A stretch of 13,458 nucleotides of DNA, taken from Actinomycetes bacterium. Its GTDB lineage: Bacteria > Actinomycetota > Actinomycetes > Actinomycetales > Demequinaceae. The stretch spans positions 1 to 13,458 of the forward strand of contig JAEZXC010000084.1 of NCBI GenBank assembly GCA_023442845.1. Direction: 5' to 3'. The notes beneath the pieces are model-generated. The model ran no database searches. It saw only the letters and a program-made list of their open reading frames with translations, and had not been told where the DNA came from. Positions 1 to 7,309 of the stretch are shown here, in pieces. A program made the position numbers and the translations under genes. Each line of letters starts with the position of its first letter. The stretch's first letter is position 1.

Positions 1-251
1 GGCACAAAGGGCGCGGCGTGCTCATAGCCTGCCGAGGGGATCTGAATTACCTTGAGGTTGCTGCACTCGCCCAAGCGGCCGTAGACCTTGCGGCCGCCCG
101 TGTAGTGGGCAAGGCACGCGATGGTGATGCGTTCGCGCTCGGCCTTGGGAGCGTCGGCCTCAGCAGGGTTCCACACGACAACTCGCGCGTTGTCGCCCAC
201 GTCCCCAAGTGCCCGCGCGACATCGTCTGTAGGGACCGAAACGGTGATCAT
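1..251 (-). CDS. D-2-hydroxyacid dehydrogenase, N-terminal part (cut by window edge)
   Basis: The minus-strand frame from ATG at 251 stays open to the window edge, giving 83 residues. It begins MITVSVPTDDVARALGD, and the later segment LKVIQIPSAGYEHAAPFV is the pattern seen in the N-terminal substrate-binding half of D-isomer-specific 2-hydroxyacid dehydrogenases (a phrase of the type LKVIQ.xSAGYDH). The NAD-binding Rossmann domain and the catalytic Arg/Glu/His lie outside the window, so substrate and cofactor cannot be judged. An in-frame TGA at 264-266 leaves ATG 251 as the first possible ATG. No good Shine-Dalgarno sequence precedes it, so a leaderless or weakly initiated message is possible. 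It lies downstream of the bxlA terminator in the same direction and is probably a separate transcription unit. Family is fairly sure; role is unknown. Confidence 0.72.
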   Translation of the reverse strand, partial: MITVSVPTDDVARALGDVGDNARVVVWNPAEADAPKAERERITIACLAHYTGGRKVYGRLGECSNLKVIQIPSAGYEHAAPFV

Positions 252-305
252 GACGACAGTGTGTCACGGCGCGGGAGGGCCTGAGCCGCCGCCAGAAACA
301 GACGA

Positions 306-363
306 GCGACAGGGGGCCAGCACCGCGTCGCCGCCTTGTGACGGATGCTGGCCCCGCTGTCGC
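306..363 (-). terminator. Intrinsic terminator of the bxlEFGA operon
   Basis: The arms at 306-322 and 346-363 pair over 17 base pairs with a single bulged base, around a 23-base loop that can fold further. Read on the minus strand, the hairpin is followed by a T-rich run (TCGTCTGTTTCT, 305-294). The stem begins at the last base of the bxlA stop codon (363-365), so terminator and stop codon overlap. The direction of the T-rich tail fits termination of the leftward operon. Confidence 0.75.
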
Positions 364-2636
364 TACGCGCTGATGGTCGCCGTTGTGAGACGCGGCGAAC
401 GGATGGAAACCTCGTGAACGTCGCCTACCAACGTGGTGGTCGCTTCGACCTCCTTGGTGGCAGAGTCGCCGCACCACAACTTCAGTTCACCCGGCTCGAC
501 AATGCGCTTGAGTTCGCGTCCCGTGAAGGCGACGCGAGAGGTCGGCACCGAGAACGTGACGGTCGCAGACTCGCCCGGCTCAAGTTCGACGCGCGCATAT
601 CCCACGAGCTGAGCGAGAGGTCGCGTGATCGACGCCCACGGGTCACGTGCGTACAGCTGCACCACGTGCCCACCGAAGCGCTCGCCGGTGTTCGTGACAG
701 TCACGCTTGCCGTGATCGCATCGTTGGTCGCAACCTCCGCCGGCACCTTGAGAGCGCCGTACTCGAAGTTGGTGTACGACAGTCCGTGACCGAATACGGC
801 CGCCGGGCTGTTGAGCAGGTTCGAGACCTCGCCGTCTCCACCCAACTGCGGGTGGAGGTACGTGTACGGCTGAGCGCCAGCGGAGCGTGGCAGGGTGACG
901 GGAAGGCGTCCTGACGGGTTCACACGGCCCGAGAGCACACCCGCCATAGCGGACGCACCCTCTTCGCCGGGGAAGAACGCCTGGACTACTGCCGCGCAGC
1001 GTTCCACGGCCCACTTCACCGCGTACGGACGGCCCGTAATGAGCACGAGCACCACAGGGGTCCCTGTGTCGAGGATCGCTTCGACGAGTTCGCGCTGCAC
1101 TCCCGGCAATTCGAGATCATCAGTGTCGCAGCCTTCGCCCACCGTGCCGCGTCCAAAGAGGCCCGCGAGGTCACCGACCACCACTACGGCAGTATCGGCG
1201 GCCGACGCTGCAGCAACGGCCTCGGCGAAGCCCGACCGGTCGTCGTCGTTGACGTTGCAGCCACGAGCGACCGTGACGTCGTCCCCGAACTCTGCACGGA
1301 AGCCCTCAATGAACGTCGGGGCTTCGAATCCGAGTTCGACTCCCGGGCGCTGTGACAACACGTGGTTCGAGAAGGAGTAGCAACCGAACAACGCTTGGTA
1401 GGTGTCGGCGTTGGGACCGATCACCGCGAACTTCTTGCCAGTGGCGGGCAACGGCAGGGTGCCGTCGTTTGACACCAACACGATGGATTGCTCGGCGATG
1501 AGTCGGGCAACCTCGCGATGCTCGGGGCTGTCGAGGTCGACACCGCTCGGCGGTTCGCCGCTGAAGTCAGCGTCGAGCAGGCCGAGCTCTTCCTTCTGCA
1601 TAAGTGCGCGGATCAGGGCGCGATCAACGAGCGCCTCGTCGACGCGGCCATCCTCGATCGCCGCTTTGAGCGGAACGAGGTACGCGTCACCCGTCGGCAA
1701 CTCGATGTCGACGCCTGCCTGCAGCGCTTGGCGCGCAGCGTCGGCGTGATCGGGCGCGATGTCATGAAGGATGTTGAGGAACGCCACTCCGAAGTAGTCG
1801 GCGACTACGGTGCCGTCGAAGCCCCAGGTGTCGCGCAGGACGCCCGTGAGAAGTTCCTCGCTCGATGCAACAGGGACACCGTCGATCTCCGCATACGAGT
1901 GCATGACGGATCGTGCGTTTGCGTCGAGAATCGCCATCTCGAACGGCACCATCAGCACATCAGCCAACTCGCGGGGTCCCACCGAGACGGGCGCAAAGTT
2001 GCGGCCAGCCTTGGACGATGAGTACCCGACAAAGTGCTTCAGGGTGGCGTGCGCGCCATGCGCTTGAACACCCTTCACGTACGCAACGCCGATCTCACCA
2101 ACGAGGTACGGGTCCTCGCCAATGCACTCCTCAACACGGCCCCACCGGGCATCGCGCACCACATCCAGTACGGGCGCGAGGCCTTGGTGGATCCCCAGTT
2201 CCTTCATCGAGCGGCCGATGAGTTCACCCATCCGCTCGATCAAGGCCGTGTTGCCCGTTGCCCCCCATGCCAGCGGCGTGGGGAACGTGGCGGCCTTCCA
2301 CGCCGACAGGCCCGTGAGGATCTCCTCGTGGACCAACGCCGGAATGCCGAGTCGGGTGTTCTCCGTGAGCTGGCGCTGACGCATCCAGAGATACTTCGCG
2401 CGCTCGTTCGGGTCATGCGGATTAGTCCCGTACACCCGCGTGAGGTGCCCGAGACCATGCGCAATTGCATCGTCCAAACGACCCGTGGAGCTGAGTTCGC
2501 CCTGGAGGGGGGCGACGGAGTCGCCCTCCTCCCCTTCCCAGAAGCCGACGATCTGAGCGAGTTTCTCGTCCAGCGTCATCTGGGCAACGAGGGCCAGCAC
2601 CCGCTCGCTGGGGGCGGCGGGAGTTGAGGCAGTCAT
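363..2636 (-). CDS. bxlA: GH3 family glycosidase, probable intracellular beta-xylosidase
   Basis: This 757-residue glycoside hydrolase family 3 enzyme probably releases xylose from xylobiose and short xylo-oligosaccharides brought in by the adjoining transporter. The N-terminal (beta/alpha)8 domain has the typical RWGRVEECIGEDP stretch (165-176), the KH pair (K200-H201) and VVADYF, with D280 the expected nucleophile. The second domain carries GEGCDTDDLELPG, where E501 is the likely acid/base. A fibronectin-III-like C-terminal domain starts near VFGHGLSYTNF (614-624). There is no signal peptide, so it should act in the cytoplasm. The start ATG lies 3 bases after the bxlG stop, with AAGGGA in the end of bxlG as ribosome site, suggesting coupled translation. 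GH3 also includes beta-glucosidases and arabinofuranosidases; xyloside specificity is inferred from the xyl neighbours and the bxl-like order. Confidence 0.85.
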   Translation of the reverse strand: MTASTPAAPSERVLALVAQMTLDEKLAQIVGFWEGEEGDSVAPLQGELSSTGRLDDAIAHGLGHLTRVYGTNPHDPNERAKYLWMRQRQLTENTRLGIPALVHEEILTGLSAWKAATFPTPLAWGATGNTALIERMGELIGRSMKELGIHQGLAPVLDVVRDARWGRVEECIGEDPYLVGEIGVAYVKGVQAHGAHATLKHFVGYSSSKAGRNFAPVSVGPRELADVLMVPFEMAILDANARSVMHSYAEIDGVPVASSEELLTGVLRDTWGFDGTVVADYFGVAFLNILHDIAPDHADAARQALQAGVDIELPTGDAYLVPLKAAIEDGRVDEALVDRALIRALMQKEELGLLDADFSGEPPSGVDLDSPEHREVARLIAEQSIVLVSNDGTLPLPATGKKFAVIGPNADTYQALFGCYSFSNHVLSQRPGVELGFEAPTFIEGFRAEFGDDVTVARGCNVNDDDRSGFAEAVAAASAADTAVVVVGDLAGLFGRGTVGEGCDTDDLELPGVQRELVEAILDTGTPVVLVLITGRPYAVKWAVERCAAVVQAFFPGEEGASAMAGVLSGRVNPSGRLPVTLPRSAGAQPYTYLHPQLGGDGEVSNLLNSPAAVFGHGLSYTNFEYGALKVPAEVATNDAITASVTVTNTGERFGGHVVQLYARDPWASITRPLAQLVGYARVELEPGESATVTFSVPTSRVAFTGRELKRIVEPGELKLWCGDSATKEVEATTTLVGDVHEVSIRSPRLTTATISA

Positions 2637-2639
2637 TGA

Positions 2640-3509
2640 TTATCCCTTCACGGCTCCGGTGAGACCGGACACGATTCGCTTCTCCATCAGCGTGAAGAAC
2701 GCGATGGCTGGCAACATTGCCAAAGAGAGGAACGCCAGGATCAGCGCGGTATCTTGCGAGCGGTCCGTCTGGAACCTCGCAACGCCAAGCGGCAACGTGG
2801 TCCACTCCGAGCCCTGCACCAACAACAACGGCAGCAGGTACGCGTTCCATGAACCAACAAAGGCGAGCACGCCAACCGTCACGAGTGCCGGCGTCGTGAG
2901 CCGCAGGAGAATCCGGAAGAAGAACTGAATGCGGCCAGCACCGTCAATGGCGGCGGCCTCTTCGAGCTCCCTGGGAATCGCCTTCACAAACGGTCGCAGG
3001 ATCACGATCGTCACTGGTAATTGGAACGCGATCTGTGGCAATACGAGGCCCCATGGAGTGCCTGGTAGATGCAACTTGAGCAACACCAGGTACAGGGGCA
3101 GTGCGGCCACCGTGATCGGGAACAGCAGACCCGCGGTGAAGAAGGTGTACATACCTTCCCTGCCACGGAACTCGTAACGGGCGAGCGGGTACGCCGCCAT
3201 GACACCGAGCAACACCACACCGAGCGTGGTGAACAGGGCGATCACGGTGGATGCGAACATCATCTTCCAGAACGCACCGTCGCCGATGATCTGGGAGTAG
3301 TTGGTCCACACGAACGGCTTGGGCAAACCCACAGGCGTCTTGGACAACTGACCACTCGTGCGGAAGCCGGAGTAAATGACGTACAAGACGGGCACAATGC
3401 AAAACGCTGCAGCGAGAATGGCCGCAATGTACGACCCCACGCCAATCTTCTGAGCCGAGCCCTTCTTGCGCTTCACTCCATAGTTGACGGATGTCACCTC
3501 GGCACTCAT
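2640..3509 (-). CDS. bxlG: CUT1 sugar ABC transporter permease, MalG type
   Basis: This 289-residue inner-membrane permease is one of the two channel subunits of the xyloside importer. Six hydrophobic segments are visible, roughly at 27-48, 85-107, 121-141, 156-172, 205-227 and 255-274. The cytoplasmic EAA loop (E184-A-A-A-I-D-G, 184-190), which docks the ATPase, is intact. The C-terminus (MEKRIVSGLTGAVKG) is the usual ending of MalG-type subunits. Its ATG overlaps the bxlF stop as ATGA, and a GGGGAAGG ribosome site precedes it. Assignment to this family is firm; the sugar is inferred from the operon. Confidence 0.9.
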   Translation of the reverse strand: MSAEVTSVNYGVKRKKGSAQKIGVGSYIAAILAAAFCIVPVLYVIYSGFRTSGQLSKTPVGLPKPFVWTNYSQIIGDGAFWKMMFASTVIALFTTLGVVLLGVMAAYPLARYEFRGREGMYTFFTAGLLFPITVAALPLYLVLLKLHLPGTPWGLVLPQIAFQLPVTIVILRPFVKAIPRELEEAAAIDGAGRIQFFFRILLRLTTPALVTVGVLAFVGSWNAYLLPLLLVQGSEWTTLPLGVARFQTDRSQDTALILAFLSLAMLPAIAFFTLMEKRIVSGLTGAVKG

Positions 3510-4510
3510 GCCGCACCGCCTTCCCCTTGGTTGTCGCGACGCATCACGAACCGCATGAACAACAAGGCAGCGGTAAGCGAGATCACGAACAGGACAATTG
3601 CAGCGGCAGTCGCGTAACCGTATTGCCGCATACGGACTGCGCGGTCGATGACGAACATCGCCATGGTGTACGAAGTGTCAAATGGCGCACCGTTATTCGT
3701 CAGTAGTCGCGCCATATCGAAGAGTTGTATCGATCCGATGATGGACAAGAACATCCACACACGAATCGTCGGGCCAAGGAGCGGGATCGTGATACGCCGC
3801 TGGACTTGCCACCACGACGCGCCATCGATCGACGCTGCCTCGAGAACCTCATCCGGGACGCCCTGCAGTCCCGCAAGGAACAAGATGATCGCGAGGCCCA
3901 CGTACTTCCACGTGAGAACGAACATCATGGTCCACATGACGAGCTTCGTGTCCGACAGCCAGCCGATAGCGTCGGCTGGTTTGTCAAACACACCTAGCTG
4001 AATTAGTGCGGTGTTAAGCACTCCACGCTGGTCAAGGATGAGGCGCCACATCGCACCTGCAATAACCTCGGCGACCACGTAGGGAACGAAAATCATCGTG
4101 CGGAAGGCCGCACGGAAGCGGAGCTTGCGGTTCATCAAGAGCGCCACACCCAGGGCGAGTGGGCCCTGAATCAGCAGCGACATCACAACGACGAACGCGT
4201 TGTTTTTCATCGAACTGATGAAGACGGAGTCTTTGAGGACGTTGGTGTAGTTCTCGAAGCCGATGAACTTGCCGAGGTCACCGCCTCCATCCCAGTGGAA
4301 GAAGGAGACGTAGCCGGCCAGCACGACCGGCAAGATGACGAAGGTGGCGAAGACGACTAGCGCCGGACCGGTGAAGAGCGCGATCTCACCCCAAGGGGTG
4401 GACTTGCGAACCCGGTTCGTGGTGCCAGTAGCGGCCGGCCCCGCCGACGGCGCTTGCGCGCCGCCGGCGGAACCGGTCTCCCCACCTAAGGCTTCCCGAT
4501 TGACGGTCAC
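3506..4510 (-). CDS. bxlF: CUT1 sugar ABC transporter permease, MalF type
   Basis: This 334-residue permease pairs with the next gene product to form the membrane channel of the oligosaccharide importer. The first 35 or so residues are rich in Ala, Gly, Ser and Thr and look disordered; hydrophobic segments start near residue 43. The EAA loop is EAASIDGASWW (224-234). The start is GTG at 4510, supported by AAGGAAGG about 8 bases upstream. The gene follows bxlE after 31 bases with no hairpin between them and overlaps bxlG by 4 bases, so all four genes are likely one message. No ATP-binding gene accompanies the pair, as in Streptomyces systems served by MsiK. Confidence 0.9.
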   Translation of the reverse strand: MTVNREALGGETGSAGGAQAPSAGPAATGTTNRVRKSTPWGEIALFTGPALVVFATFVILPVVLAGYVSFFHWDGGGDLGKFIGFENYTNVLKDSVFISSMKNNAFVVVMSLLIQGPLALGVALLMNRKLRFRAAFRTMIFVPYVVAEVIAGAMWRLILDQRGVLNTALIQLGVFDKPADAIGWLSDTKLVMWTMMFVLTWKYVGLAIILFLAGLQGVPDEVLEAASIDGASWWQVQRRITIPLLGPTIRVWMFLSIIGSIQLFDMARLLTNNGAPFDTSYTMAMFVIDRAVRMRQYGYATAAAIVLFVISLTAALLFMRFVMRRDNQGEGGAA

Positions 4511-4541
4511 GGGCTTGCCTTCCTTTCGGGGTTGGTAGGGA

Positions 4542-5867
4542 TTACTGCGCTTCTGCGGCTGCGATCATGGCAGCCGGGATGTCCGCGGGAGCAGCGCTAC
4601 CGGCGAACAGCTGGATGATCGCGTCGTTCATCTTTCCACCCACGGTCGGACCGTAGGAGGTGTCCAGCCAGAGCTGGAGGTAGTTCGACTTGCCCATGTA
4701 CTCGGCGATCACCTTGAGGTTGGGGTCAGTAACTGCACCCTGAGCGGCCGGAGCCGACGGAATACCGCCAACCTCAGCTGCGAAGCGGCTCAGCACGTCG
4801 TCGCTGGTGATGTACTTCAGCAGGTCAACGCACTCATCGGGAGCGTCAACGTAGCAAGAGAAGCCGTCACCACCACCGAGCATGGCGGTCGGGTCACCCT
4901 TGGCGCCGTCAATCGACGGGAAGGGGAACCACGAGAGGTCCGCGAGCAGAGCGTCGGGGTCGTCGACCAGACCGGTCATAACCGAGACGTTCCACTGACC
5001 CATGAGCTCCATGGCAGCGTTGCCGTTGGCAACGAGACCAGCCGACGAGGTTGCACCCTCCTGAGCGGAGGTCGCAGCAAAGCCGGTGTTGAAGGGCTCC
5101 GTGTCGATGAACTCCTTGAGCTTCTCACCGGCGGTGACGAAGCACTCGTCCGTGAAGTCGAGCGTGGAGTTCGCTGCCTGCAGCACGTCTGACGGGCAGC
5201 TCTGGAGTGCAAAGTTGTACCACCAGTGAGCAGCCGGCCAACCGCTGGCAGCACCAACGGCGATCGGCTCAATGCCGGCGTCCTTCAGCTTCTGGACAGC
5301 GTCGCTGAGGTCAGACAGCGTCTCCGGCGTGCCTTCGATGCCAGCCTGCTCGAACAGCGAGGGGCGGTACCAGATGCCCTCAGGACCGAACTGGTAGGGA
5401 AGACCGTAGGTCTTGCCATCCACCTGCCACGGAGCGACCGAGCCACCCAAACGGGCCACATCGTCGTCCACCATGCCAGTGAGGTCCTTCAGGTAGCCGT
5501 CAGCCACCTGAGCAACCATTTCGCCGCCGCCCCACTGCTGGAACAGGTCGGGAGCTTCACCGGACTGCAGAGCAACAGGAATGCGGGTGCGCTGGAGGTC
5601 TTCGTTCTGAATGCCCTCGACGTTAACCGTCACGTGGGGGTTCAGAGCTTCGAACTCGTCAGCGACCGTCTGCCAGAAGCCCAGAGCCGGGTCTGCGGTT
5701 GCGTTGTGCCACCACGTGATGGTGACGGGAGCCTTGTCGGAGCCCGTTGCACCACCCGACGCGGCGGGGGATTTGTCGTCGTCGCCACCTGAGCTGCACG
5801 CAGCAAGCAGCAGAGCGGACGAAGCGGCTACTGCCGCGAAGACGCCGTAGCGTCGCATGTTCGCCAT
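4542..5867 (-). CDS. bxlE: Extracellular sugar-binding lipoprotein of a CUT1 importer
   Basis: This 441-residue substrate-binding protein captures the sugar outside the membrane and delivers it to the two permeases. The N-terminus is a lipoprotein signal: MANMRRYG, a hydrophobic stretch, then lipobox LAAC with lipidated C24, followed by a Ser/Gly/Asp-rich linker. The mature part opens with VTITWWHNATADP, typical of family 1 solute-binding proteins, and includes the hinge-type phrase YGLPYQFGPEGIWYRPSLF. The ATG at 5867 has AAAGGA at 5874-5879, six bases upstream. It is first in the leftward operon and diverges from the LacI-type gene. By analogy with BxlE the ligand would be xylobiose or xylotriose; the sequence alone does not prove the ligand. 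Confidence 0.88.
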   Translation of the reverse strand: MANMRRYGVFAAVAASSALLLAACSSGGDDDKSPAASGGATGSDKAPVTITWWHNATADPALGFWQTVADEFEALNPHVTVNVEGIQNEDLQRTRIPVALQSGEAPDLFQQWGGGEMVAQVADGYLKDLTGMVDDDVARLGGSVAPWQVDGKTYGLPYQFGPEGIWYRPSLFEQAGIEGTPETLSDLSDAVQKLKDAGIEPIAVGAASGWPAAHWWYNFALQSCPSDVLQAANSTLDFTDECFVTAGEKLKEFIDTEPFNTGFAATSAQEGATSSAGLVANGNAAMELMGQWNVSVMTGLVDDPDALLADLSWFPFPSIDGAKGDPTAMLGGGDGFSCYVDAPDECVDLLKYITSDDVLSRFAAEVGGIPSAPAAQGAVTDPNLKVIAEYMGKSNYLQLWLDTSYGPTVGGKMNDAIIQLFAGSAAPADIPAAMIAAAEAQ

Positions 5868-5909
5868 TGCGGTTCCTTTCAGTCGTCATTGACCATGCCG
5901 AACGCGCTC

Positions 5910-5938
5910 ACTCTTCCACGCGACGGTTGGCTCGTCAA
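5910..5938 (-). promoter_or_regulatory. Candidate bxlE promoter
   Basis: On the minus strand TTGACG (5938-5933, five of six to consensus) is followed after 17 bases by AAGAGT (5915-5910), a weak -10. It would start RNA near 5903, giving a leader of about 35 bases before the bxlE ATG. The palindromic operator cluster lies directly upstream of the -35 box. The -10 is poor, so the exact position is uncertain. Confidence 0.35.
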
Positions 5939-5941
5939 ACC

Positions 5942-5971
5942 TTATCGATAACGTTTTCACAACGATGAAAA
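5942..5971. promoter_or_regulatory. Overlapping operator palindromes between bxlE and bxlR
   Basis: Three symmetric elements overlap in this AT-rich stretch: TTATCGATAA (5942-5951, perfect), GATAACGTTTTC (5947-5958, one mismatched pair, central AACGTT) and TTTTCA-N6-TGAAAA (5954-5971, perfect arms). A central CG in a short palindrome is typical of LacI-family operators. The cluster touches the proposed -35 boxes on both sides, so binding could block bxlE and bxlR together. The GATAACGTTTTC element recurs in the opposite orientation upstream of xylA. Confidence 0.7.
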
Positions 5972-5985
5972 GAACGGTGTAGCAT
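5956..5985 (+). promoter_or_regulatory. Candidate bxlR promoter, giving a leaderless message
   Basis: TTCACA (5956-5961) and TAGCAT (5980-5985) are separated by 18 bases. The -10 ends 7 bases before the bxlR ATG at 5993, so transcription would begin at or next to the start codon. No Shine-Dalgarno sequence is visible before the ATG, which agrees with a leaderless message. The -35 box lies inside the operator cluster, implying autoregulation. Confidence 0.45.
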
Positions 5986-5992
5986 CTCAGCC

Positions 5993-6988
5993 ATGGGACC
6001 CACCGCTCGGGTGAAACTTGCAGACGTCGCCGCCAAGGCTGGCGTCTCCGTGGCGACGGTGTCCAAGGTCGTCAATGGGCGTTATGGCGTCGCGAAAGAG
6101 ACGATGGCCCTCGTACAAGAGGTCATCGACGAGCTTGGTTACGTCGGAAACCTGGGCGCCTCCGGGCTGCGCAGTTCGCGCACCAATGTGCTGGGGATCC
6201 TCGTTGCAGACTTCGAGCCGTACAGCGCCGAGTTGATCAAGGGCGCCGCGAAGGCCACGCGCAACACGCAGTATGACTTGCTGTCGTATGCGGGTGGCGA
6301 GGTTCCCGCATGGGAGAAGCGGTCGCTTGCGAGGCTCGGCGGAACACTCATTGACGCCGCTGTTGTCGTGACGCCCACGTCTCTCGATACCGCGATCAGC
6401 GTCCCGGTTGTCGCCGTTGACCCCCACTACGGGCCGCACTGGCTGCCCACGATTGACTGTGACAGCTTTGGCGGATCTCGCGCCGCGACGCAACACCTCA
6501 TCGCGTTGGGACACCGCCGCATCGCGTTCCTCGGCGGACGTGAAGAACTTGACTCGTCCCAGCTTCGTGAAGCGGGGTTCCGTGAGGCCATGCGGCTGGC
6601 GGGCATTCCGGTCGAGGAAGAGCTCGTGCGCGACTCGCGCTATGACCCCGACGCCGCCTTGCGTATCGCTGAAGACTTCCTCACCCTTCCCGAGCCGCCC
6701 ACGGCGGTTATCGCGGCCAATGACGTCACCGCCATGCGCGTGATTGAGGAAGCGAAGGAACTGGGATTGTCCGTTCCGCGCGATCTCTCAGTTGTCGGCT
6801 TCGACGACATTCCCGACGCTGCCCTGTGCGAGCCGCCGCTCACCACGGTGCGTCAGCCGCTCCAGGACATGGGCGCGGCAGCGATGACGATGCTGCTCGA
6901 CATCCTTGAGGGCCGCGAGCACGAGCACCACATCCGCATGGACGTTGACCTCGTCGTCCGCGCCAGCACCGCTCCCCCGCGCGACTAA
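5993..6988 (+). CDS. bxlR: LacI-family transcriptional repressor
   Basis: This 331-residue cytoplasmic DNA-binding protein probably represses the divergent bxlEFGA operon until a xylo-oligosaccharide or xylose-related inducer binds. The helix-turn-helix lies at about 8-27 (KLADVAAKAGVSVATVSKVV), followed by the hinge helix GASGLRSSRT (55-64), whose L59 is the expected minor-groove leucine. The rest is a periplasmic-binding-protein-like sensor domain, with phrases such as LGHRRIAFLGG, AVIAANDVTAMR and LSVVGFDDIP common to the GalR/LacI class. Length is normal. ATG 5993 lacks a ribosome site, but the next candidates would cut into the helix-turn-helix. It has the position of bxlR in Streptomyces. 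Control of xylA and chvE as well is inferred from shared operator sequences. The effector is unknown. Confidence 0.9.
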   Translation: MGPTARVKLADVAAKAGVSVATVSKVVNGRYGVAKETMALVQEVIDELGYVGNLGASGLRSSRTNVLGILVADFEPYSAELIKGAAKATRNTQYDLLSYAGGEVPAWEKRSLARLGGTLIDAAVVVTPTSLDTAISVPVVAVDPHYGPHWLPTIDCDSFGGSRAATQHLIALGHRRIAFLGGREELDSSQLREAGFREAMRLAGIPVEEELVRDSRYDPDAALRIAEDFLTLPEPPTAVIAANDVTAMRVIEEAKELGLSVPRDLSVVGFDDIPDAALCEPPLTTVRQPLQDMGAAAMTMLLDILEGREHEHHIRMDVDLVVRASTAPPRD

Positions 6989-6995
6989 CCCGCGC

Positions 6996-7223
6996 CAGCG
7001 TCGGCCCCACCGGCACCCAGCGTCGCGCCCGCACCACTTTTCGCCCCCCTGACCCCGCAACCCCGCTCACCGCGGCGCGGGCAGGCCGATTTGTGGTGCT
7101 CACGCGACAAGGGGGCCGGCATAGGGGGCCGGCATAGGGGGCGGCATGCGGGGGCCGCATAGGGGGACGGTGTGGGCAGGCGCGACAGAGGGACGGTGTG
7201 GGCGGGCGGCAGGGCCGACGCTG
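6996..7223. repeat. 12-base inverted repeat flanking a G-run array
   Basis: CAGCGTCGGCCC at 6996-7007 is exactly inverted at 7212-7223. Its inner 10 bases, AGCGTCGGCC, occur once more in direct orientation at 7234-7243. The pair encloses most of the non-coding gap after bxlR, including the G-run repeats. No coding potential that I trust is present from 6989 to 7309. In high-GC DNA a 12-base repeat is only moderately surprising. Confidence 0.6.
7111..7203 (+). repeat. Tandem G5-run repeats with possible G-quadruplex
   Basis: Two identical 13-base units GGGGGCCGGCATA (7111-7123, 7124-7136) are followed by degenerate copies at 7137-7149 and 7150-7161 and another G5 run at 7162. Then GGGACGGTGTGGGC occurs twice, at 7164-7177 and 7190-7203, 26 bases apart. 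Five runs of five G, mostly 8 bases apart, lie on the plus strand, which is the sense strand of any bxlR read-through RNA. The array sits between convergent genes. Confidence 0.75.
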
Positions 7224-7243
7224 GGGTCGCCTGAGCGTCGGCC
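7213..7243. terminator. Hairpin between convergent bxlR and xylB
   Basis: The arms GGCCGACGCT (7213-7222) and AGCGTCGGCC (7234-7243) form a perfect 10-base-pair stem with an 11-base loop. No clear T-run follows on either side. It may end bxlR transcription from the left or back up the xylB terminator. Confidence 0.4.
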
Positions 7244-7255
7244 GTAAACGCCACA

Positions 7256-7288
7256 CGGCGGCCGCCACCAAGAAGGTGACGGCCGCCG
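7256..7288 (-). terminator. Probable xylB terminator
   Basis: The 14-base arms at 7256-7269 and 7275-7288 pair around a 5-base loop (AAGAA on the plus strand). The one non-Watson-Crick position is C-A in plus-strand RNA but G-U in minus-strand RNA, which favours leftward use. The hairpin lies 21 bases beyond the xylB stop and is followed on the minus strand by TGTGGCGTTTAC, a modest T-rich tail. Confidence 0.6.
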
Positions 7289-7309
7289 CGGACCGGGAGT
7301 GAGAAAGGG

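Noticed and set aside
144..150. Non-canonical signature motif in the first ATPase domain of MmsA (protein positions)
   Set aside because: These are residue numbers, not bases. Considered as a possible inactivating change, but divergent first-domain signatures and a degenerate second Walker A are usual in CUT2 sugar ATPases.
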